A DNA stretch of 64,000 nt from Nocardioides astragali (GTDB taxonomy: Bacteria; Actinomycetota; Actinomycetes; Propionibacteriales; Nocardioidaceae), in NCBI RefSeq assembly GCF_024436375.1, contig NZ_JAFMZM010000007.1, positions 130,731-194,730 on the forward strand. The letters are read 5' to 3'. The notes beneath the pieces were generated by a model, which searched no databases, had not been told where the DNA came from, and was given only the letters and a program-made list of their open reading frames with translations. Below, one piece after another: positions 46,387 through 55,076 of the stretch (its first letter is position 1; every line of letters starts with the position of its first letter). The translations under genes and the position numbers were made by a program.

Positions 46387-47364
46387 ATGCGCAGCGTCGC
46401 CCACGACACCTTCGGAGCTCCCGAGCAGGTCCTCACGGAGCGAGAGGTCCCCACGCCGAGCGCGGGCCCCGGTCAGCTGCTGGTGCGGATGGTCCTGTCA
46501 CCCATCCACAACCACGACCTCGTCACCGTCCGGGGCGCGTACGGCGTCAAGCCCGCGCTCCCGGCGGTCGGGGGCACCGAGGCAGTGGGCGTGGTCGAGG
46601 CCGTCGGGGACGGTGTCGAGCCCGACCTGGTCGGTCAGCGGGTCGCCGTGGCCGGGTCGCCCGGCACGTGGGCGGAGCACTTCGTCGCTCCCGCAGGCGC
46701 CGTCATCCCGGTGCCGGCGGCCATGTCGAACGAGGCCGCCGCCCAGCTGATCTCGATGCCGTTCAGCGCCATCACCCTCGTCGAGTTCCTCGGCGTCGGC
46801 CCGGGTGACTGGGTCGTGCAGACCGCGTCCAACGGCGCCGTCGGCAAGATCGTCGCGGTCCTCGCGAAGTCGCGGGGGATCAACCTCGTCAACCTCGTAC
46901 GCCGTGAGGCCGCCGTCGCCGAGCTGGCCGAGCTCGGCATCGACAACGTCATCGCCACCGAGTCCGCTGACTGGGTGGAGCAGGCTCGGGCCCTGGTCGG
47001 CGAGGGTGGCGCCCGCGCCGCCGTCGACTCGGTCGGCGGTCACGTCGTCGACGGACTCGCGGAGCTCCTCGGCGAGGACGGCCTGCTGGTCACCTTCGGC
47101 GCGGCCAGCAACCAACCGCTCGTGATCAGCAGCGGGCCCGTCATCTTCAAGCAGCTCACCGTCAAGGGCTTCTGGGGCGCGAAGGTCAGCCGGACCACAT
47201 CGGCGGAGGACCGGAGCCGGCTCTTCGGCGAGCTCATCGGCCTCGTCCTCGACGGCTCCCTGGCGCTCACCTCCGGCGGGACGTACGACCTGGGCCGGCC
47301 GGCAGAGGCCGTCGCTGCGTCGCAGACCCCGGGTCGCCCCGGGAAGATCATGTTCCGGCCCTGA
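46387..47364 (+). CDS. Zinc-binding-dehydrogenase-like quinone/enoyl reductase (MDR family)
   Basis: 325 residues from ATG 46387 with GAGGAG upstream. MDR fold: GroES-like domain to about residue 120, then ASNGAVGKIVAVLAKSRG as the NAD(P)H-binding loop. It lacks the structural-zinc cysteines, so it is of the quinone oxidoreductase/MECR-like kind. NSP-like IHNHDL in place of the catalytic-zinc ligands. Substrate unknown. Confidence 0.82.
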   Translation: MRSVAHDTFGAPEQVLTEREVPTPSAGPGQLLVRMVLSPIHNHDLVTVRGAYGVKPALPAVGGTEAVGVVEAVGDGVEPDLVGQRVAVAGSPGTWAEHFVAPAGAVIPVPAAMSNEAAAQLISMPFSAITLVEFLGVGPGDWVVQTASNGAVGKIVAVLAKSRGINLVNLVRREAAVAELAELGIDNVIATESADWVEQARALVGEGGARAAVDSVGGHVVDGLAELLGEDGLLVTFGAASNQPLVISSGPVIFKQLTVKGFWGAKVSRTTSAEDRSRLFGELIGLVLDGSLALTSGGTYDLGRPAEAVAASQTPGRPGKIMFRP

Positions 47365-47446
47365 CCCGGCGAGTGAGTCCAGCGTCACGTACTGATCGGT
47401 AACGAACGCCGGACGAGGGCGGCGCGCCACTTCTAGCCTTCACGCC

Positions 47447-47914
47447 ATGCGCGCCCTCCCCCTCCGCTAGGCCCTCCTCCCCGCCCTCCTCCTGGTCCTG
47501 CTCGCTCCCGCCCTCACCGCCTGTTCCGGGCCGGACGACGCAGCCCCCAACGCAGCGCAGCACGTGTCCCAGGAGGAGGACGAGGCCGTCGTGGCGTGGC
47601 GGAAGGCCGTCGAGGCCGAGCTCGGGACCGACACCTTCGACTTCGCGACCATCCAGCAGAGCGCGGCGGTGGACTGTCTGCGCACCGATGCCAGCTCGTG
47701 GACCGTCGAGCTCGCGCTCAGCGGCGACGTCGCCACCTCCGGGTTGACCCGGGTCGGCCTCGAGCACGCCTGCGCGGACGTCGTACCCGCTTTCGACGAG
47801 GCCGTCGCGTCCGTGGAGCGGGCGGCCGATCCGCTCGACCTGGTCTGCGGCCCGGGTGTGGAGCTCACCTCGGAGGACTCGCTCAGGACCGAGCTCGTCT
47901 GCGCCCACCGCTGA
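47447..47914 (+). pseudogene. Lipoprotein gene with an in-frame amber codon in the signal sequence
   Basis: From ATG 47447 the frame reads MRALPLR, then TAG (47468-47470), then ALLPALLLVLLAPALTACSG, which is a perfect lipoprotein signal with LTAC lipobox, followed by about 130 residues ending at 47914. The mature part has three further Cys (DCLRTD, HACADV, LVCGPG). One base change (CAG to TAG would explain it) removes the start region, and no ATG, GTG or TTG lies between the stop and the lipobox. A shorter product from GTG 47564 would lack the signal. Decayed gene, sequencing error or amber read-through. Confidence 0.7.
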
Positions 47915-47923
47915 CCCGGTCGC

Positions 47924-48949
47924 CTACTTGCTCTCGTCCTGGCCCGCCCGGGGGTCGGGAATGGTGTCGGGCAGGTCCCGCACAGGCATCACGACCACGT
48001 CGTTGACCTTCCAGTCGAGGTCGCGCAGCGCCTCGACGGCGTCCTCGAGCTGGTCGAGGCTCGGCGCGTCGCCCACCGGCTGGACGAACGCCTCGACGTG
48101 GAACACGTGGCCCTGGTCGCGCACCCGGCTCCTGCTGTCGCCCACCCACGCCAGCCTCTGCAGCGCCGCGTCCACGTCGCGCGTCAGCGGGTGCGGATGC
48201 TTGTCGTCGTACGTGCGCGCCCGCTCGTCCATCAACGCGCTGGACGCATGGCGCAGGTTGCGCCACCCGTCGCGCACGATGCTGGCCGAGATGAGGAGCG
48301 CGGCGCCGGAGTCGGCCCACCACAGGCCGATCCCGATCCCGAGCACACCGACGATGGTGCCTGCGGCAGTCATCCAGTCGGCCTTCTGCATGTCGGCGTC
48401 GGCGTAGAGCACCTTGTCGTGGAGCTCCTCCGCGAGGGGGAGCTTCAGGCGGCCCAGGATGAAGGGTCCGACCCCTGTGTAGACCATCGCGCCGATCATC
48501 AGCCACCCCGACCAGAAGGTCTGGCCGAGCAGGTGCGTCGTGCCGATCGGGGGGTGCTCGGCTCGCACCAGGCCCGTTCCCGCGTCGTACATCAGCGCAA
48601 GCCCCACGGTCAGCAGCGCGACGGACGCCGTCAGGTGGCCGATCGCGGTAGAGCGGTGGAAGCCGTAGGGATGGTCGGCCGTCGGGCGCTTCCTCGCCCG
48701 CCGCACGGCGACCAGGAAGGCCAGGGGAGGCACCAGCGCGAGCATGTCCTCGATCCAGGCCGTCTTCATGGCCTGCGAGCTGCCCATCGTCGCGGCGACG
48801 AGTGCGATGGCGGACGCCATGAAGACGAGAGTGATGACCTCCAGGCGCTTCGCCTTCTTCAGCGCGGCTGCCTGACGGGACGGCAGCTCGGCGTGCCCGA
48901 ACCGGCCGACGCCCTGGCCGCCCTCGCCCGAGACACCCGTCCTGCTCAC
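47924..48949 (-). CDS. Cation diffusion facilitator (CDF) family metal exporter
   Basis: 341 residues from GTG 48949, overlapping the previous gene's stop. Six transmembrane helices. HPYGFHRS and DADMQKADWMTAAGTIVG resemble the CDF metal-site helices; a C-terminal cytoplasmic domain of about 90 residues follows. It should exchange a divalent metal for protons. Some ligand positions differ from ZitB/YiiP, so metal specificity is unclear. Coupled to the half-length solute-binding lipoprotein. Confidence 0.8.
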   Translation of the reverse strand: MSRTGVSGEGGQGVGRFGHAELPSRQAAALKKAKRLEVITLVFMASAIALVAATMGSSQAMKTAWIEDMLALVPPLAFLVAVRRARKRPTADHPYGFHRSTAIGHLTASVALLTVGLALMYDAGTGLVRAEHPPIGTTHLLGQTFWSGWLMIGAMVYTGVGPFILGRLKLPLAEELHDKVLYADADMQKADWMTAAGTIVGVLGIGIGLWWADSGAALLISASIVRDGWRNLRHASSALMDERARTYDDKHPHPLTRDVDAALQRLAWVGDSRSRVRDQGHVFHVEAFVQPVGDAPSLDQLEDAVEALRDLDWKVNDVVVMPVRDLPDTIPDPRAGQDESK

Positions 48950-49461
48950 GACCCGCCTCCGTTCTTGTTCTCGTCCAGCCACCGCTCGAGCTCGGACTGC
49001 AGGGCGTTCTCGCCCATCGGCACCATCATCACGTGGGCCTCGGTGGAGCCGTCGACGACGACCTCGGCGTAGGGGCGGGTCAGCCCGACCTTGTCGACCC
49101 ACAGGTTCGCGTCGGTGAAGCCGCCGACGGCCAGGTCCAGCTCACCGTCCTCGAGCATCGTGACGAGGTGCTCCTCGCCGGCGACGGTCCACTCCACGTC
49201 GGCGCCGAGGTGCTCGGCGAAGCCCTCGACCAGCTGCGGCTCCCGGCCGCCGGGCGCGCGCTCGCCGTCGAGCTCGACCCAGCCGGTCCGCGGCGAGGCG
49301 CCCACGCGCAACGTGCCACTGGACCGCACCTGGTCGAGCGTGCCGTCGGGATCGGTCGGGATGGTGAGCCCGCAGCCGCCGAGGAGCAGGCCCACGCCGA
49401 TCGCCAGCACCGCCCGTCGCGTCGAAGCGGGACCGGAGCCCCGCCCCTCACGCCTGGTCAT
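48946..49461 (-). CDS. Half-length solute-binding (SBP_bac_3-like) lipoprotein
   Basis: 171 residues. Lipoprotein signal ending LLGGC (about residue 30). GTLRVGASPRTGW and ELDLAVGGFTDANLW are the hallmarks of lobe 1 of amino-acid-type binding proteins, but the protein is about 100 residues shorter than the family and the second lobe is missing. It overlaps the CDF exporter gene by GTGA. It may be an accessory sensor or metal chaperone for the exporter rather than an importer subunit. Confidence 0.72.
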   Translation of the reverse strand: MTRREGRGSGPASTRRAVLAIGVGLLLGGCGLTIPTDPDGTLDQVRSSGTLRVGASPRTGWVELDGERAPGGREPQLVEGFAEHLGADVEWTVAGEEHLVTMLEDGELDLAVGGFTDANLWVDKVGLTRPYAEVVVDGSTEAHVMMVPMGENALQSELERWLDENKNGGGS

Positions 49462-49468
49462 GGCGGCG

Positions 49469-50899
49469 TCACGCGCCGCTTGGGCGGCGACGCAGTGGCC
49501 GGGTCGCGGGTCCCTCGAGAACCTCGCCTTCAGGGGTGAACCGCGATCCGTGGAGCGGGCAGTCCCACGTCTCCTCGGCGTCGTTCCACTTCAGGAGCCC
49601 GCCGAGGTGGGTGCACACGCCGACCACGCCGCACGCGCTTGCCTGCGCCGGTCCCGCCGCCCCTGGGAGCCGCTCGCGGAGCGTGCGAGCCGCGCCGGTC
49701 GCGAGGGCTGCGCCGACACCCAGGTTGATCCGGGCGACCTCGGCGACCCCGGACGCGCTGGCGCTGCGGTCGCTCAGCACCTGGGCCCAGGACGGCAGGT
49801 CCCCGAGGATGTCGGACGAGATCGTGCGTGCGGCGGCCACCCCGTTGGCCATGCCCCACTTCTGGAAGCCGGTCGCCACGTGGATGCGGCCACCGCCGCG
49901 CGGCATGGGACCCACGAAGGGAACGCCGTCCGCAGGGCTGTAGTCCTGCGCGGACCAGTGATGCGTCTCGGTGGTGCCCGGGTACCAGGTCTCCGCCCAC
50001 GACCGCAGGGTGTCGAGGTGGGCGAGGTGCGAGTCCGTCCGGCCAACCACGTGTCCCGCGCCACCCACGACGAGCTTGCCGCCGGGTGCGTCGCGCACCG
50101 AGCGGGTGTCCGACCCCGCCGAGAGGTACATCCCGTCCATCGGCTCGGCGCCGTCGAGGGCCAGCGCGTAGGAGCGCTGCGGCTCCAGCTTCGCGAAGTA
50201 CAGCCCCCGGTCGAGGATCGGCGTACCCGTCGCCAGCACCAGGTGCTCGGCGCTGAGGGCCGCACCGCCGGCCAGCCGGACGGTCGGCCTGCCCTCCTTG
50301 GACACCGAGCGGACCCGGTGCCCCTGGTGCAGCGTGCCGCCGTGCTGGCGCAGCTGGTCGACGAGCGCGGCCAGCACGTCCATCGCATCGAGCTGTGCCT
50401 GCTCGGCGAGCACGGTCGCGCCGACGTGCGGGAACGGCACGTCGAGCCGGTCGCGCCACTGCACCGCCAGGCCCAGCTCGCTCGCGGCCCCGTGCTCGGC
50501 CTCCACCGACTCCAGCTCGTCCTCCGTCGCGGCGTACGTCACCGCCAGGCGGCGCTGGACCGCGACCCCGTGGTCGTCACAGAAGCGCAGCAGCCACTCC
50601 ATGCCCTCGCGGTTGGCCTCGACGTAGGCGGCGGCCACCTCCTCCGACTGGTGGCGACGGATGCTCGAGAGGCGGGTGCCCTGCAGCAAGGTCACCTTGC
50701 CGGTGGTGTGACCGGTCGTGACGGCCCCGACGCCTCGTGCCTCCACGCACGCCACCCGCAGGCCGGCGCGCGCGAGCAGCAGGCTGGTGGTGAGCCCGGT
50801 CAGGCCGGCGCCGACCACCAGCGCGTCCAGCGACTCCCCGGGCCCGGGGAGGTCGTCGTCCGGCACCACGGGCGCCCGGTCGAGCCACAGGGAGGTCAC
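49469..50899 (-). CDS. FAD-dependent oxidoreductase with C-terminal Rieske domain
   Basis: 476 residues. DAO-type FAD fold: VVGAGLTGLTTSLLLARAG (residues about 28-46), THTTGKVT-like GHTTGKVT and FVGPMPRGGGRIHVATGF near the end of the domain. A Rieske [2Fe-2S] domain follows with CTHLGG and CPLHGSRF. The domain order (DAO then Rieske) occurs in Bacillus YhfW-like proteins. Substrate unknown. ATGA overlap with a 52-residue acidic protein gene upstream. Confidence 0.9.
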   Translation of the reverse strand: MTSLWLDRAPVVPDDDLPGPGESLDALVVGAGLTGLTTSLLLARAGLRVACVEARGVGAVTTGHTTGKVTLLQGTRLSSIRRHQSEEVAAAYVEANREGMEWLLRFCDDHGVAVQRRLAVTYAATEDELESVEAEHGAASELGLAVQWRDRLDVPFPHVGATVLAEQAQLDAMDVLAALVDQLRQHGGTLHQGHRVRSVSKEGRPTVRLAGGAALSAEHLVLATGTPILDRGLYFAKLEPQRSYALALDGAEPMDGMYLSAGSDTRSVRDAPGGKLVVGGAGHVVGRTDSHLAHLDTLRSWAETWYPGTTETHHWSAQDYSPADGVPFVGPMPRGGGRIHVATGFQKWGMANGVAAARTISSDILGDLPSWAQVLSDRSASASGVAEVARINLGVGAALATGAARTLRERLPGAAGPAQASACGVVGVCTHLGGLLKWNDAEETWDCPLHGSRFTPEGEVLEGPATRPLRRRPSGA

Positions 50900-51054
50900 C
50901 TGTCAGCCGCCGACCCGGACGAGGTGTCCCCGCCCTCCGCTGTCCGGCCCTCGTCCGGGGTGTCGCTGTCGGCATCGGGGGCGTTCACGGGATCGGAGTC
51001 GAGCTGGGTCTGCGGGTCCGTGCGGGGACCAGGGGCCGGGTCGGAGGTGCTCAC
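50896..51054 (-). CDS. Small acidic disordered protein coupled to the FAD/Rieske gene
   Basis: 52 residues from GTG 51054, preceded by GAAGGAGAC at ideal spacing, which decides the start. The sequence is rich in Asp, Ser, Thr, Pro and Gly (STSDPAPGPRTDPQ...DSDTPDEG), with no hydrophobic core. Its stop overlaps the oxidoreductase start by ATGA. It may serve as a translational lead-in or as an acidic partner. No family recognised. Confidence 0.6.
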   Translation of the reverse strand: MSTSDPAPGPRTDPQTQLDSDPVNAPDADSDTPDEGRTAEGGDTSSGSAADR

Positions 51055-51186
51055 GGTCGTCTCCTTCGAAGTCGTCAGCGAAGTTGCGCACCACATCCGT
51101 ACCCCATTGCCCGCCTGTTCAGTCAAGGCGGGAGGAGGGGCCCGGCGGGCCTCGTGCACGTCGCCGACAGAGGCCTCAGGGTGAGC

Positions 51187-51861
51187 TCAGGCCGAGCGGA
51201 GCGGACCGTCGTCCAACCGCTCCAGCAGGTCGCGCGGGCCGTCGTATACCCACGAGACACCCGCGGAACGCAGGCGATCGGCCCCGGTTCCTCCGCTGAG
51301 CAGGCCGATGCACGGCACGCCGGCAGCATCCGCGCTCGCTGCGTCCCACGTCGCGTCACCGACGGCGATCGCCGAGCCGCCACCGGCGCGCGAGACGGCC
51401 AGCTCGAGGGCGTCGGGCGCCGGCTTGGTCTCGACGTCGTCCGAGCCGGTCACGAGCGCGCTCAGGTGCCTGCGGACGTCGACGAGGTGGAGGAGGTCGT
51501 CGACGAGGTCGGCCTCCGACGAGCTGGCCAGGGCCAAGGGGTGGCCGCGGGCCGCGAGTGCCTCGACGAGCTCCGAGGCGCCGTCGAGCGGACAGAGCGT
51601 CCGCAGCCCGGCGCGGAAGTACTTGTCGTGGAGCCCCCGCACGTCGTGGCCGACCGCGGTCTCGGCGGCGTCGCCTGCCACGTGCGCGACGAGGCGGTCG
51701 CCCCCCATGCCGATGGCCTCGTGGATCCGTACGGCGCCCACGTGGAGCCCGACGTCGTGGAAGGCCGCCTGCCACGCGACGACGTGCTGGTAGACCGAGT
51801 CGACGAGGGTGCCGTCGAGGTCGAGCACCACGATGGGGTGGGGCTGCTGATCAGAGGTCAC
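51187..51861 (-). CDS. HAD-superfamily phosphatase (phosphoglycolate phosphatase-like)
   Basis: 224 residues from GTG 51861. Motif I VVLDLDGTLVDS, motif II ALASSSEAD, Lys in ETKPAPDAL and motif IV AVGDATWDA are all intact. A helical cap lies between motif I and II. It hydrolyses a small phosphomonoester. It is not linked to a pathway by context. Confidence 0.88.
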   Translation of the reverse strand: MTSDQQPHPIVVLDLDGTLVDSVYQHVVAWQAAFHDVGLHVGAVRIHEAIGMGGDRLVAHVAGDAAETAVGHDVRGLHDKYFRAGLRTLCPLDGASELVEALAARGHPLALASSSEADLVDDLLHLVDVRRHLSALVTGSDDVETKPAPDALELAVSRAGGGSAIAVGDATWDAASADAAGVPCIGLLSGGTGADRLRSAGVSWVYDGPRDLLERLDDGPLRSA

Positions 51862-51983
51862 CAGTGGCGTGTACCCCGATGGGCGAGTCGCATGCACGCC
51901 CGGGCGGGTGTGGTGTCGCTCGGGGTCGCAGGAGGACGATCGGACGACGATACCCAGACCCACCGATGTGGAGGGGGACCGCC

Positions 51984-52655
51984 GTGGAGCTGCTGCCCCA
52001 GAGCAGGGAAGCCCTGGACGAGTACGTCACGCCGTCGATCGACGACGTGGAGGACCTGCTGAGGGTGATCGAAGGCTGGGCGCTGCGAGCCGTGCCGGAG
52101 TGTGTGGCCCTGAGCGTCACGCTGCTCGACGACGACCTGACGTTCACCCTGGTCGACTCCTCCGCGGGCGGAGGGCGACCACCCGGGGGCTCGGAGCCAG
52201 GCGCGGGTACGCGGTCCCCGAGCGAGCAGGAGCGTCGCCACGCGCTGGACGAGGCGGAGTGGGCCGACATGGCTCGCGAGAGGGCCTTCGAGGGGATCGC
52301 CAGCACTGTGAGCCTCCCGGTGGTGGAGGAAGGTCGCGCCGTGCTCAACATCGACCTCTACGCCTCCACCGCCCACGCGTTCCACGACAGGATCGACGGC
52401 CTGGTCGCCGCACTCGGTGCCTGGCAGGCGGGCGCGGTGACCAACGCCGACCTCGGCTTCGAGACCCTGCGCAGGGCGCAGGCGGCTCCGGAGCGGCTGC
52501 GAGAGCAGCGCCTGGTCGACGTCGCGGTTGGCCTCGTCGCGGCGAGGGCCGGCCTGACCACCGACGACGCCCTCGACCTGCTGCGTGAGGCCGCCGAGGT
52601 GGCAGGCATCGGCGAGACCCAGGCAGCCAGTGTCGCGCAGCGCCTCCTCGCATAG
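51984..52655 (+). CDS. GAF-like ANTAR regulator
   Basis: 223 residues from GTG 51984, which is seven bases after GGAGGGGG; an ATG 18 bp upstream is in frame but overlaps that ribosome-binding site. The GAF-like domain is about 15-150 (CVALSVTLLDDDLTFTLVDSS). The C-terminal ANTAR domain (QRLVDVAVGLVAARAGLTTDDALDLL) lacks some aromatic positions. Second of the four ANTAR proteins. Confidence 0.78.
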   Translation: MELLPQSREALDEYVTPSIDDVEDLLRVIEGWALRAVPECVALSVTLLDDDLTFTLVDSSAGGGRPPGGSEPGAGTRSPSEQERRHALDEAEWADMARERAFEGIASTVSLPVVEEGRAVLNIDLYASTAHAFHDRIDGLVAALGAWQAGAVTNADLGFETLRRAQAAPERLREQRLVDVAVGLVAARAGLTTDDALDLLREAAEVAGIGETQAASVAQRLLA

Positions 52656-52725
52656 CTCTCGCCTAGCTAGAGGGCCTAGCACGACTCCGGTGCATGGTCT
52701 CCGCCCATCCGGGTACCCGATCGGC

Positions 52726-53400
52726 ATGGATCGAACTACTGGATCAGGCGCCCGCCACGTCAAGGTCGCACTTCTGGACGAGAGCGAGCTCGTCATGCAC
52801 GGCCTTCGCGCCATGCTCGAGCCGCACTCCGCCGTGATCTCGGTAGTGCCGCACCGGCCGGACGGACCCGCACCGCTGAGCGACCTCACGCTCTACGAAC
52901 CGTCCGCCCACCGACGCACCACAGGTGCTCGCGGCGTGCCGCAACGGTTCCCGACCCGCATGGTCGCCTTCGGCTGGGACTGCAGCCCCGAGGCGGTGTC
53001 TACCGAGATGTCCCGGGGCGCCGCAGGCTTCGTGAGCAAGTGGCTGCCCGCACGCCGGCTCATCTGGAACCTGCTCCAGGTCGCCGACGGTCGCGTGGTC
53101 GTGGACGCGTGGAACGGCCAGCCTCAGGCGAGCCGACCGACCGCGGACAAGTGGCCCCTGACCCACCGCGAGACCGAGGTCCTCTCGATGATCGCGTCGG
53201 GCCTCGCCAACCGTGAGATCGCCGAGAAGACGAACCTCAGCATCAACTCGGTGAAGTCCTACATCCGCGGCGCCTACGCCAAGATCGAGGTCACGTCCCG
53301 GTCGCAGGCTGTCCTGTGGGCGATCCAGCACGGACTGCTGGTCTCCAGCGACAACGGCGCGGAGGGGCAGCGCGCGGTCGCCCAGCAGGTCCGCGCGTGA
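52726..53400 (+). CDS. LuxR-type response regulator without a phosphorylation site
   Basis: 224 residues. The N-terminal receiver-like part (KVALLDESELVMHGLRAML) lacks an Asp at the usual phospho-acceptor position (the strand reads LTLYEP). C-terminal HTH: LTHRETEVLSMIASGLANREIAEKTNLSINSVKSYI (in part: TNLSINSVKSYIRGAYAKI). No histidine kinase is nearby. GTGA overlap with an F420-type oxidoreductase gene. Confidence 0.85.
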   Translation: MDRTTGSGARHVKVALLDESELVMHGLRAMLEPHSAVISVVPHRPDGPAPLSDLTLYEPSAHRRTTGARGVPQRFPTRMVAFGWDCSPEAVSTEMSRGAAGFVSKWLPARRLIWNLLQVADGRVVVDAWNGQPQASRPTADKWPLTHRETEVLSMIASGLANREIAEKTNLSINSVKSYIRGAYAKIEVTSRSQAVLWAIQHGLLVSSDNGAEGQRAVAQQVRA

Positions 53401-54374
53401 CCCGGTTCGGCTACTTCCTCTCGTGCGAGGAATACACCCCGGACCAGCTGCTCGAACAGGCCCGGCTGGCTGAGGAGGCGGGCTTCGACGCGCTCTGGAT
53501 CAGCGATCACTTCCATCCCTGGACCGACGCCCAGGGCGAGTCCCCCTTCGTCTGGTCGATGATCGGCGCTGTCGCGCATGTGTGCGACCTGCCCGTGACG
53601 ACGGCGGTCACCTGCCCGACGGTGCGCACGCATCCGGCGATCATCGCCCAGGCCGCCGCCACGTGCGCCGTGCTGCTGGGTGAGGGCCGGTTCACCCTCG
53701 GCGTCGGCAGCGGTGAGGCGCTCAACGAGCACGTGCTCGGCGATGCCTGGCCCCACACCGAGCGCCGGCTGGAGATGCTCGAGGAGGCAGTGGACGTCAT
53801 CCGGAGGCTCTGGACGGGCGAGGTCGTCTCGCACGAAGGCCCGCACTACACGGTGGACACGGCCAGGATCTACACCCTGCCCGAGCGTCCGCCGGAGATC
53901 TACATGAGCGCCTTCGGCCCGAAGGCGCTGGAGGTCGCCTGCCGCATCGCCGACGGGTTCATCACCACCAAGCCCGACGGCGACTCCGTGGACAAGTTCC
54001 GCGCCGCCAAGGGCGCCGACGCGCCGACGCAGGCCGGATTCAAGGTCGCCTGGGGACCCAGCCGTGACGAGGCCATCGACACCGCGTACGGCATCTGGCC
54101 CAACGCCGGCGTGCCCGGCGAGCTCAGCCAGGTGCTGCCGAGCCCCCAGCACTTCGAGCAGGCCGCCGAGCTGGTGACCCGCGAGAAGTTCGCGGAGAAC
54201 GGTGCCTTCGGCCCCGACGTCGCCGAGCACGTCGAGGCCTACGCGCCCTTCCTCGACGCCGGCTTCGACGACGTGTACGTCGCCAACATGGGACCGCACT
54301 ACGCCGACATGATCGCCGCCTACGGGTCGGACGTCCTCCCCGAGCTCAGGAGCCTGGCTCGCGCCAGCTCCTAG
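53397..54374 (+). CDS. F420-dependent LLM-class oxidoreductase (Fgd-like)
   Basis: 325 residues from GTG 53397. FGYFLSCEEYTPDQLLEQA at the start, WISDHFHPW with the His conserved in F420-dependent glucose-6-phosphate dehydrogenases, and GSGEALNEHVLG identify the TIGR03557 group. These use coenzyme F420 and oxidise a sugar phosphate or alcohol. Translationally coupled to the LuxR regulator, so probably controlled by or with it. Confidence 0.85.
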   Translation: MTRFGYFLSCEEYTPDQLLEQARLAEEAGFDALWISDHFHPWTDAQGESPFVWSMIGAVAHVCDLPVTTAVTCPTVRTHPAIIAQAAATCAVLLGEGRFTLGVGSGEALNEHVLGDAWPHTERRLEMLEEAVDVIRRLWTGEVVSHEGPHYTVDTARIYTLPERPPEIYMSAFGPKALEVACRIADGFITTKPDGDSVDKFRAAKGADAPTQAGFKVAWGPSRDEAIDTAYGIWPNAGVPGELSQVLPSPQHFEQAAELVTREKFAENGAFGPDVAEHVEAYAPFLDAGFDDVYVANMGPHYADMIAAYGSDVLPELRSLARASS

Positions 54375-54452
54375 AGTCACCGACCAAGCACGGGCCGGCA
54401 TCGTGAGCCGTGGGCCGAAGCGACCACGTTTGTCGCCCGCCTGTGTCCGCAT

Positions 54453-54944
54453 TCAGCCGTCGTACTCCGGGTCGCCGGTGACGTCCGCCGGCTTGGCCTC
54501 GTGCCCCTCGCGTCCGCGGGTGCGGCGCAGCTCCTTCATCTCGGCCTCGAAGACGTGGCGCCGCCCCTGCACCAGCTCGTCCAGCGCGCGCTGGTGGAGT
54601 GCCTTGGCTCGCGCGTAGAAGCCGTCGTCGTAGGCCTCGACCATCTGGAACGACCACATGCCGGGCAGCGGGTTGCCGCCCAGCACGTCGCGGTCGAGTG
54701 CGTCGGCGAGCTCGTCGTGCCCGGCGTCGCGCATCAGGCCGGTGGCCTCCTCCAAGGTGCTTTCTGCGCTGCCCATGAGACGGTGGAAGGCGTAGAGGTG
54801 GCCACGAGCGTCCTCCACGTGATCGAGGCCGGCGGAGAGCTTGCCGAGCGCCTCGACCGTCTCGTCGCTCACGCCTTCGGGTCGCCGGTGCTCGGGAGCG
54901 GGCCGGTCGGCAGCGGGCTGGTCGGGGGCGGGCTGGTCGCTCAT
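54453..54944 (-). CDS. Helical protein with Pro/Ala-rich N-terminus, unknown function
   Basis: 163 residues from ATG 54944. Residues 1-25 repeat DQPAPDQPAADRPAPEHR. The rest is helical (LGKLSAGLDHVEDARGHLYAFHRLMG, then LDELVQGRRHVFEAEMKEL). It may be a ferritin-like or four-helix protein; ligand pattern is not clear enough to say. Similar proteins occur in actinobacteria next to stress genes. Confidence 0.7.
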   Translation of the reverse strand: MSDQPAPDQPAADRPAPEHRRPEGVSDETVEALGKLSAGLDHVEDARGHLYAFHRLMGSAESTLEEATGLMRDAGHDELADALDRDVLGGNPLPGMWSFQMVEAYDDGFYARAKALHQRALDELVQGRRHVFEAEMKELRRTRGREGHEAKPADVTGDPEYDG

Positions 54945-55076
54945 GGAGGGGAGCCTCACACGCCCGGAGCCGAGGGCACCACGCTCGAACGGGCGGTTGC
55001 GCAGGTGGGCGAATCGTCGGCTCGTCGCGGGGTACCGGACACGACCATCACCACCCCACTGAGAGAGGAGCACGGC

